Part shown: positions 1 to 5,148 of the stretch, in pieces
Layout of the letters: every line of letters starts with the position of its first letter
Position numbering within the stretch: the first letter of the stretch is position 1
Source of the DNA: FW021-bin31 sp964558275
GTDB taxonomy: Bacteria; Bacteroidota; Bacteroidia; Chitinophagales; Chitinophagaceae
Length of the DNA: 15,911 bases
Assembly: GCA_964558275.1 (NCBI GenBank)
Contig: CAZLDH010000062.1
Coordinates: 1 to 15,911 of the forward strand
Reading direction: 5' to 3'
Notes under the pieces: model-generated
What the model saw: only the letters and a program-made list of their open reading frames with translations
The model's database searches: none
Told to the model about the DNA's origin: nothing
Translations under genes and position numbers: made by a program

Positions 1-52
1 CCTGGATCCTAAGTTCCGGAAACTCATATACTATCCATTGTACTACGGAGCC
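1..52 (-). tRNA. tRNA-Arg (anticodon CCG), 5' part only, cut by window edge
   Basis: On the minus strand the first 52 nt of a tRNA begin at 52 and run off the left edge. Seen directly: acceptor 5' strand GGCTCCG; T8; D stem GTAC/GTAT; an 8-nt D loop with A14, G18, G19 and A21; anticodon stem TGAGT/ACTTA with loop TTCCGGA; a 4-nt variable region GGAT; and the start of the T stem, CCAGG. U33 is present, and the loop places CCG at positions 34-36, so it reads CGG arginine codons. The nucleotide count to G53 agrees exactly with standard numbering (no 17, extra 20a, no 47). The T loop and acceptor 3' strand lie outside the window, so integrity of the whole gene cannot be confirmed. A TAnnTTTG box lies 24 nt upstream. 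Confidence 0.88.
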
Positions 53-76
53 AAAAAGTTAAAGAAAAAGTTATCG

Positions 77-84
77 CAAATATA
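77..84 (-). promoter_or_regulatory. Bacteroidota-type -7 box for tRNA-Arg
   Basis: Minus-strand TATATTTG matches the Bacteroidota -7 consensus TAnnTTTG. It lies 24 nt before the tRNA 5' end, leaving a leader of roughly 17 nt if transcription starts about 7 nt after the box. A clear TTTG -33 element is not visible. The same box recurs in each repeat unit. Confidence 0.5.
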
Positions 85-109
85 GTAAAAGTCTTTGAGA
101 TTAGAGTTA

Positions 110-174
110 CGGAAACTCATATACTATCCCCGCCCGAACGACGTTCAGTCGGGCGGGCATTGTACTACGGAGCC
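110..174 (-). pseudogene. tRNA-Arg(CCG) 5'-half copy interrupted in the D loop (copy A)
   Basis: From 174 leftward the minus strand repeats the first 36 tRNA positions, acceptor 5' strand through anticodon G36, identically to the tRNA at 1-52. The exception is a 29-nt palindrome (129-157) between G18 and G19. After the anticodon, position 37 is T instead of G. The next bases (AACT) still allow a 4-bp anticodon stem with a 7-nt loop, and the sequence then joins the spacer upstream of the next promoter box. There is no T arm and no acceptor 3' strand, so it cannot be a functional tRNA alone. Whether it is only debris or is transcribed as a small RNA is unknown. Confidence 0.85.
129..157. repeat. 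29-nt palindromic insert in tRNA D loop (copy A)
   Basis: On the plus strand the arms CCCGCCCGA and TCGGGCGGG are perfect 9-bp inverted repeats around an 11-nt centre, which itself contains an AACG/CGTT inverted repeat. Removing exactly these 29 nt restores the D loop of the neighbouring tRNA (AATG joined to GATAG), so the ends of the insertion can be read to the base. No run of T follows on either strand, which argues against an intrinsic terminator. No target-site duplication can be distinguished beyond the shared G/C bases. Confidence 0.9.
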
Positions 175-198
175 AAAAAGTTAAAGAAAAAGTTATCG

Positions 199-206
199 CA
201 AATATA
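199..206 (-). promoter_or_regulatory. Bacteroidota-type -7 box upstream of copy A
   Basis: Minus-strand TATATTTG, identical to the box before the authentic tRNA and at the same distance (24 nt) from the 5' end of the half-copy at 174. Confidence 0.45.
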
Positions 207-231
207 GTAAAAGTCTTTGAGATTAGAGTTA

Positions 232-296
232 CGGAAACTCATATACTATCCCCGCCCGAACGACGTTCAGTCGGGCGGGCATTGTACTACGGAGCC
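232..296 (-). pseudogene. tRNA-Arg(CCG) 5'-half copy interrupted in the D loop (copy B)
   Basis: This is identical to copy A: acceptor 5' strand from 296, D arm carrying the same 29-nt palindrome at 251-279, anticodon arm ending in CCG at 232, then T and AACTC. It lies exactly 122 bp from copy A. Its upstream region (297 to about 349) is the slightly diverged third copy of the promoter and spacer, and may be the ancestral tRNA promoter. Confidence 0.85.
251..279. repeat. 29-nt palindromic insert in tRNA D loop (copy B)
   Basis: Same sequence and same insertion position as the palindrome at 129-157, with arms CCCGCCCGA and TCGGGCGGG. The most economical reading is one insertion into one half-copy, followed by tandem duplication of the interrupted unit. 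Confidence 0.9.
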
Positions 297-417
297 AAAA
301 AGTTAAAGAAAAAGTTATCACAAAGATAGTAAAAGTCTTTGAGATTAAAGTTTAGAAAACCATTAAAGAATTTTTGAACAAAGCGCTAAAAGGAGCCAAG
401 TCAATGCTTTTATAGGG
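297..417. other. Non-coding spacer between murF stop and the tRNA-half array
   Basis: The left part, to about 349, is the diverged third copy of the leader, promoter and spacer. The remainder, AT-rich, holds no convincing ORF or terminator. A short GGCTCC on the minus strand at 392-397 resembles the tRNA 5' end, but nothing beyond it matches. Transcripts from gldJ-murF run towards the array in the same direction as the tRNA. Confidence 0.6.
321..328 (-). promoter_or_regulatory. Bacteroidota-type -7 box upstream of copy B
   Basis: Minus-strand TATCTTTG matches TAnnTTTG and lies 24 nt before the 5' end at 296. It differs from the other two boxes at one of the unconstrained positions. As the outermost box it could start a transcript crossing both half-copies and the real tRNA. 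Confidence 0.45.
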
Positions 418-1692
418 CTACTTAAGAATATCTTCCATCTCAATACTCCGGGATCCTTTAATAAGTAACATCACGTTTTCAAGATGCTGATTTTGATACC
501 AGTCAGAAGCTTGCGCAACAGTATCAAAATAAATAAAGGAATGCCTAATCTTTTTAAAGTCACCACCTACAAGGATTACTTTTTCCCATTGATATTGTGT
601 TATAAATTGAATAAGTTCCTGATGTTCGCGAATGCTATCTTCTCCAAGTTCCATCATGGCACCTAAGAAGAGGTATTTGTTATTCCCCGGTCGGTCTGCA
701 AAATCCTTTATGGCTGCGCGCATGCTTGAGGGATTGGCATTATAAGCATCTAAAATAATGGTGTTGTTTGCCTTTTTTATTATTTGAGAACGAGCATTTT
801 GGGGAATATATGCTGATATAGAAGCTTGAACGTCTTCTTGCGTTACATTGAAATACTTGCCAATAGTTGCAGCTGCTAAAATGTTATAAAGATTGTAATC
901 ACCTGATAGATGTGTAGAGATTGTGTGACCATAATTTATATGTACTTCCAGGTAAGGATAGGCGGTTATCACTCTGCCATGTACAGGGGCGGACTGACTA
1001 GTTCCATACTGAATGAGTTGGGTTAATCCTTTTGTCATCTCTTTAAAATAGGGAGAGTCTGTACAAAAGAATGCTGTTCCCGGATTTTGTTTGAGGTAAT
1101 CAAAAAGTTCACCTTTTCCTTTTTTTACACCTTCTATCCCTCCGAAGCCTTCTAAATGTGCTTTGCCAATGTTGGTAATAAGTCCGTGCGTTGGTTTTAC
1201 TATTTGGCAATAGCTTTCAATCTCTTTTTGATGATTGGCGCCCATTTCTATAACGGCGATTTCTGTTCCTGTCGGAATACGAAGTAGCGTTAGCGGAATA
1301 CCAATGTGGTTATTTAAATTTCCTTCGGTGGCATAGGTTTTATAGGTAGTTTGCAGTACAGATAAAGTAAGTTCTTTCGTCGTTGTTTTTCCATTTGATC
1401 CGGTAATGGCAATGAAGGGGATATGGAGTTGAGTACGATGGTAGGCTGCTAGTTTTTGGAGTGATTCCAATACATTGGAAACCAATAGCATTTTCTCTCC
1501 TTGTTTAAATGCCGCTTCATCTATAATGGCATAAGAAGCCCCTTTGTCAAGCGCCTCTTGAGCAAATTTATTCCCATTAAAATGAGGTCCCTTTAGGGCA
1601 AAGAATAAATCTCCTTTTTGAATTTTCCGGGTATCTGTTTGTACCTGAGGGTTTGCTTTGTAATAGGAATAAAGCTGCTGTGTATTGAGCAT
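418..1692 (-). CDS. murF: UDP-N-acetylmuramoyl-tripeptide--D-alanyl-D-alanine ligase
   Basis: This cytoplasmic ATP-dependent ligase adds D-Ala-D-Ala to the UDP-MurNAc-tripeptide, the last cytoplasmic peptide-building step of peptidoglycan synthesis. Seen in the 424-residue protein: an N-terminal substrate-binding region with DTRKIQKGDLFFALKG (about 20-35), the Mur ligase P-loop GSNGKTTTK (98-106), EGNLNNHIG (123-131), the IEMGANH metal/ATP segment (148-154), NIGKAHLEGFG (174-184), and the C-terminal-domain motif DAYNANPSSM. The length fits MurF. It starts with ATG 6 nt after the gldJ stop, so the two are probably co-transcribed; the pairing of gldJ with murF is, as I recall, also seen in flavobacteria. 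The stop is TAG at 418-420. Confidence 0.96.
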   Translation of the reverse strand: MLNTQQLYSYYKANPQVQTDTRKIQKGDLFFALKGPHFNGNKFAQEALDKGASYAIIDEAAFKQGEKMLLVSNVLESLQKLAAYHRTQLHIPFIAITGSNGKTTTKELTLSVLQTTYKTYATEGNLNNHIGIPLTLLRIPTGTEIAVIEMGANHQKEIESYCQIVKPTHGLITNIGKAHLEGFGGIEGVKKGKGELFDYLKQNPGTAFFCTDSPYFKEMTKGLTQLIQYGTSQSAPVHGRVITAYPYLEVHINYGHTISTHLSGDYNLYNILAAATIGKYFNVTQEDVQASISAYIPQNARSQIIKKANNTIILDAYNANPSSMRAAIKDFADRPGNNKYLFLGAMMELGEDSIREHQELIQFITQYQWEKVILVGGDFKKIRHSFIYFDTVAQASDWYQNQHLENVMLLIKGSRSIEMEDILK

Positions 1693-1698
1693 GTTTAA

Positions 1699-3234
1699 TT
1701 AGCGTTTGGCTCTGGGAACGCGGAAATGATTTCCGGTTTTTCGTCCGTTTCCATTTGGGCTTCCAAGCCGATCCATGGCATCACGGAAACCTACGGTATT
1801 GCTTGAACGATTTTGTTGCATAAAGCGTCTTGTTCCGGGAGATAGCCAGTAAGGCATATCTGCCCAAGAGCCGCCTTTTATTACTCTGCTTTCATCATTA
1901 ATTAAGGTGGTTTCTCCAAATGCATAGGAGGAATGAGAGGCACTATCTCCATCTAAATAACCTCTAAGATCGGCTCTCATATAATTCCAATGCTGAGAAG
2001 CAATAGAATCGGGTTCTAACTCCATGGCTACATTTCCAAGACTATCTAGGATAGGATCGCCATATTCATCCTTCTTAATATCATGATAAACATTTCCTCT
2101 AAAAGGATTTAAATCATTGACTGTTAGTGGGTTTAATTTACGAAAAACATCACGTACCCATTCGCTTACATTTCCGGACATGTTATATAACCCGAAGGCA
2201 TTGGGGAAGAAAGAGTTTACCGGCGCCGGCATGGCAGCCGCATCATTCAAACCGCCGGAAATTCCCATATAGTCACCAGATCCGATTTTAAAGTTGGCTA
2301 AAAACTCTCCCTGCCATGATCCTCTTCTTCTATCTCGAAGTCCTTTAGCGTTCTTATTCCAGGAATAAACCTGATGATTTAAAATCATATTTTCTCCACG
2401 TTGTCCGGGCTTTGAAGAAGGATCAGGATTTTGCCCAACATATGCTAACGCAGCATATTCCCATTCAGCTTCTGTCGGGAGTCTGTAATTAGGTAATAAT
2501 ATTCCGTCGGAGAATTTAATTTGTCTGGGACTACCATCCGGATTTTGGTAAGGTGATTTTCCTTTTTGTATGGCTTTACCCGGCATTCCTTGATACAATC
2601 CCAGCAAATAAGATTTTGTTGTATAATGATTTTCTCCCTGCCCATTGATAATCGTTCCCTTTGAGATAATTCCTTTTTTGATGAGTAGCATCTCATTGAC
2701 ACGATCAGATCGCCACTTGCTATATTTGTTTGCTTGTTCCCAGGTTACGCCCACTACAGGAAAGTTATTATATGCAGGGTGTCGGAAATAATATTCTACC
2801 AGGGGCTCATTATAAGAGAGTTGACTCCGCCATACCAATGTATCCGGAAGTGCTTGATTATAAACTTCCTTATTGAATCCGCCAAACATCCTTTTTAACC
2901 AATAGGTATATTCTCTGTAGTTGACATTAGAAACCTCAGTTTCATCCATATAGAATGAATTGATGGTTACCCGATGGCGTACATTATTCCAATCGCCCAT
3001 AACATCTTCATTAGTCGCTCCCATCATGAAGGTTCCTCCCTGAACGAAGACCAGACCGGGACCGGCCTTTTGTTCGACGTTTTCAGGTACAAAGAAACCT
3101 CCCCATTCCGGATCATTATAGTTCCATCCTGTAGCAGAAGATTTTTGGTGCTTCTTCTGAAATAAGCTGCATGAGCCAAATAAAAAAGCAAGGCAAAATA
3201 GGAGTACTATAGTTTTAAGGTGGACATTTCTCAT
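1699..3234 (-). CDS. gldJ: Gliding motility lipoprotein GldJ (SUMF1/FGE-fold)
   Basis: GldJ is an outer-membrane-associated lipoprotein needed for gliding and for stability of the type IX secretion proteins in flavobacteria. The 511-residue product has a lipoprotein signal ending LFGSC (lipidated Cys22). A formylglycine-generating-enzyme-like domain spans roughly residues 60-486: GLVFVQGGTFMMG near its start, FYMDETEVSNVNY, RLPTEAEWEYAA, GNVSEWVRDVF and VIKGGSW near its end. After the signal peptide there is no cysteine at all, so the enzyme chemistry of true FGE is impossible and a structural role is expected. GldK shares the fold; the phrases DPEWGGF, DVMGDWNN and LPDTLVWR, together with the murF and porV neighbours, favour GldJ. 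Confidence 0.9.
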   Translation of the reverse strand: MRNVHLKTIVLLFCLAFLFGSCSLFQKKHQKSSATGWNYNDPEWGGFFVPENVEQKAGPGLVFVQGGTFMMGATNEDVMGDWNNVRHRVTINSFYMDETEVSNVNYREYTYWLKRMFGGFNKEVYNQALPDTLVWRSQLSYNEPLVEYYFRHPAYNNFPVVGVTWEQANKYSKWRSDRVNEMLLIKKGIISKGTIINGQGENHYTTKSYLLGLYQGMPGKAIQKGKSPYQNPDGSPRQIKFSDGILLPNYRLPTEAEWEYAALAYVGQNPDPSSKPGQRGENMILNHQVYSWNKNAKGLRDRRRGSWQGEFLANFKIGSGDYMGISGGLNDAAAMPAPVNSFFPNAFGLYNMSGNVSEWVRDVFRKLNPLTVNDLNPFRGNVYHDIKKDEYGDPILDSLGNVAMELEPDSIASQHWNYMRADLRGYLDGDSASHSSYAFGETTLINDESRVIKGGSWADMPYWLSPGTRRFMQQNRSSNTVGFRDAMDRLGSPNGNGRKTGNHFRVPRAKR

Positions 3235-3266
3235 TGAATATTAGGTTTTAGTACCAACTTCTTATG

Positions 3267-3274
3267 CAAATGTA
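3267..3274 (-). promoter_or_regulatory. Predicted -7 box for gldJ-murF
   Basis: Minus-strand TACATTTG matches TAnnTTTG. A loose -33 candidate (TTTCG) lies 18 nt upstream of it. The predicted start of transcription near 3260 gives a leader of about 26 nt to the gldJ ATG. Confidence 0.5.
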
Positions 3275-3353
3275 ATGTTTTTATTTTAATAACGAAATAG
3301 CATATTCTGTCAAAAATTAGGAGAGAAAAAGGTGATTTTTGCTTTTTTAGGAG

Positions 3354-3381
3354 TTGTAGTTTAATTATTTTATTAACTTTA
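3354..3381 (+). promoter_or_regulatory. Predicted promoter for porV-ispF-peptidase
   Basis: TTG at 3354-3356, a 17-nt spacer, then TAACTTTA at 3374-3381, which matches TAnnTTTG in all but the last base. It sits in the roughly 190-nt divergent gap between gldJ and porV, about 40 nt ahead of the likely porV start. Confidence 0.35.
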
Positions 3382-3423
3382 ACGTTTTTATTGGGATTTT
3401 AAGTGAAGGTTATAAAAAGTGTA

Positions 3424-4611
3424 ATGAACAAATTATGGCGACTTCTTCTTTCGACAATGGTTTTGGTTGGCTTTGGTCAACAGGCTTTTGCGCAGGGAGG
3501 ATCGGTTGTAAGTCCTAATACGGATGGTCGGGAAAATGTGATTAATACCGCAGTGCCTTTTTTACGCATCTCTCCGGATGCAAGAAGTGGGGCTATGGGA
3601 GATGTTGGCGTTGCGCTATCTCCGGATGCAAGTGCAACTTATTGGAATTTTTCAAAGTTAAACTTTGCTCAGGAGGATGCTGGAATTTCTATTTCTTATA
3701 CTCCCTGGTTAACAGAATTGGTGTCGGATGTCTTTTTAGCTTATTTGAGTGGTTATCACAAAATAGATAATGGTCAGGTTGTGGGTGGTTCTATACGCTA
3801 TTTTGATTTGGGAGACATGCGTTTTCGTAATAGTCAGGGCGAAGGACAAGGCTTTTTTCATCCGCGGGAGTTCACTGTTGATGCCGCCTATGCAAGGAAA
3901 TTATCTCCACATTGGTCCCTGGGCATTGCACTTCGTTATATTTATTCAAATCTTGCTTCGGGTGTCTCTGTAGGAAATGTAAGTTTCAAACCAGGTCAGG
4001 CTGTGGCAGGAGACATTACTGCTTTCTATACCAATAAGATAGATTATGGTTCTATTGCTGATCAAGGGAAACAAGGAACTTGGCGATTTGGGGTGGCTAT
4101 TACCAATATAGGATCAAAAATTTCCTATGCTTCTAATGCGCAGTATAAAAATTTTATTCCTACTAATTTGGGAGTCGGCGGGGCTTATACCTATCAATTC
4201 GACCGCTACAATAAATTAACTTTATCGGTTGATATTAATAAATTATTGGTTCCTACGCCGGATTCTAGTGATTTGGATGATGATGGGGTTTTGGATTACA
4301 GAGAAAAATCGGTTATATCAGGTATTTTCGGCTCTTTTTCTGATGCTCCCGGTGGTTTTAAAGAAGAGTTTCATGAGTTGAAATATTCAATAGGACTGGA
4401 GTATTGGTACAACAATTTATTTGCTTTAAGAGCAGGATATTTTAATGAGAATAAACATAAAGGAAACAGAAAGTTCTTCACGCTTGGTCTGGGTTTGAAA
4501 TACTCCGGCTTTGGACTTAATTTCTCATATTTGGTTCCTTCCGGGCAAGGACCACAGAGAAATCCATTGTCTAATACGCTGAGGTTCTCCTTATTGTATA
4601 ATTTTAGATAA
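3424..4611 (+). CDS. porV: Type IX secretion outer-membrane shuttle protein PorV
   Basis: PorV (also LptO) is an outer-membrane beta-barrel that receives cargo emerging from the SprA translocon and delivers it to the PorU attachment complex. Seen: a signal peptide MNKLWRLLL...QQAFA followed by QGG; the family opening INTAVPFLRISPDARSGAMGDVGVALSPDA..YWN; alternating beta-strands through the body; DSSDLDDDGVLDY in a loop; and a C-terminal strand ending LLYNFR. The ATG at 3424 is chosen because it gives a normal signal peptide. An in-frame GTG at 3403 would add seven residues (402 aa in total). ispF follows after 17 nt. The porU gene, often beside porV, is not in this window. Confidence 0.9.
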   Translation: MNKLWRLLLSTMVLVGFGQQAFAQGGSVVSPNTDGRENVINTAVPFLRISPDARSGAMGDVGVALSPDASATYWNFSKLNFAQEDAGISISYTPWLTELVSDVFLAYLSGYHKIDNGQVVGGSIRYFDLGDMRFRNSQGEGQGFFHPREFTVDAAYARKLSPHWSLGIALRYIYSNLASGVSVGNVSFKPGQAVAGDITAFYTNKIDYGSIADQGKQGTWRFGVAITNIGSKISYASNAQYKNFIPTNLGVGGAYTYQFDRYNKLTLSVDINKLLVPTPDSSDLDDDGVLDYREKSVISGIFGSFSDAPGGFKEEFHELKYSIGLEYWYNNLFALRAGYFNENKHKGNRKFFTLGLGLKYSGFGLNFSYLVPSGQGPQRNPLSNTLRFSLLYNFR

Positions 4612-4628
4612 ATATTAAAGCTAATTTT

Positions 4629-5123
4629 GTGGCAGCAATTCGCATTGGATATGGAATTGATTTCCATCAACTTGGAGAAAATAGAAAATTAATGATTGGC
4701 GGCGTGGATGTGCCTTATGAAAAAGGGAGTGTGGGACATAGTGATGCAGATGTACTTCTGCATGCCATCTGTGACGCCTTGTTGGGAGCACTTGCGATCG
4801 GAGATATAGGTACACATTTTCCTGATACAGATCCGGCTTACAAGAATATTGATAGTCAGATTCTTCTTAAAAAGAGTTATCATCTCGTGAAAGAAAAAGG
4901 CTATAAATTGGGAAATATGGACTGCTCTGTATGCTTGCAACAACCTAAATTAAAGCCTTTTATTCCGGAAATGAGAGAAACAATTGCGCAATGTATGGCA
5001 ATAGAAACAGATGTTATTTCTATAAAAGCTACCACTACTGAAAAAATGGGTTATGTCGGTCGTGGGGAAGGAATTGAAGCTCATGCTACGGTATTACTAG
5101 AAAAAAATGAAGCTCATATTTGA
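4629..5123 (+). CDS. ispF: 2-C-methyl-D-erythritol 2,4-cyclodiphosphate synthase
   Basis: IspF closes CDP-methylerythritol 2-phosphate to the cyclodiphosphate, releasing CMP, in the non-mevalonate isoprenoid pathway; it acts as a cytoplasmic homotrimer. The 164-residue product shows RIGYGIDFH near the N-terminus (metal ligands Asp11 and His13), GHSDADVLLHAICDALLGA with the third ligand His45, GDIGTHFPDTDP (58-69), and the C-terminal TTTEKMGYVGRGEGIEAHA. The start is GTG at 4629, which gives the normal family N-terminus; no in-frame ATG precedes the active-site residues. It sits between porV and the peptidase, 17 nt and 25 nt away, so it is probably co-transcribed with them without a functional link to secretion. 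Confidence 0.96.
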   Translation: MAAIRIGYGIDFHQLGENRKLMIGGVDVPYEKGSVGHSDADVLLHAICDALLGALAIGDIGTHFPDTDPAYKNIDSQILLKKSYHLVKEKGYKLGNMDCSVCLQQPKLKPFIPEMRETIAQCMAIETDVISIKATTTEKMGYVGRGEGIEAHATVLLEKNEAHI

Positions 5124-5148
5124 GAATTGATTGTAAAAAAAACGGCTT

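Larger units (their letters stand above)
37..280. repeat. Two identical 122-bp tandem repeat units
   Basis: Units 37-158 and 159-280 look identical base for base. On the minus strand each unit contains, in order of transcription, the tail of a tRNA-Arg 5' half, a short spacer, a TAnnTTTG box, the leader, and the start of the next tRNA-Arg copy with the palindrome. A third partial copy follows at 281 to about 349, with substitutions near 319, 325, 336 and 341-344. The leftmost end of the array is the authentic tRNA gene, which lacks the palindrome. The absence of divergence implies recent duplication, ongoing gene conversion, or an assembly effect. Confidence 0.95.

Noticed and set aside
129..157. 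Intrinsic terminator
   Set aside because: The stem is strong, but no T run follows on either strand, and the insertion lies precisely inside a tRNA D loop.
107..160. 17-codon minus-strand ORF through the palindrome (repeated at 229-282), starting at the ATG formed by the D-loop sequence
   Set aside because: The frame exists only because the palindrome interrupts a tRNA sequence; there is no ribosome-binding context or coding signature.
1..300. Attachment site of an integrated element in tRNA-Arg
   Set aside because: Integrases usually duplicate tRNA 3' ends, no integrase gene is in the window, and the copies are tandem 5' halves with promoters.
1..349. CRISPR array
   Set aside because: Repeat units are 122 bp with no unique spacers between them, and no cas gene is present.
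1699..3234. Active formylglycine-generating enzyme or sulfatase modifier linked to sulfate chemistry in the glycan operon
   Set aside because: The SUMF1-like domain has no cysteine beyond the signal peptide, and context identifies GldJ.
3403..3423. GTG at 3403 as the porV start
   Set aside because: The ATG at 3424 gives a more typical signal peptide; the GTG is kept only as an alternative.
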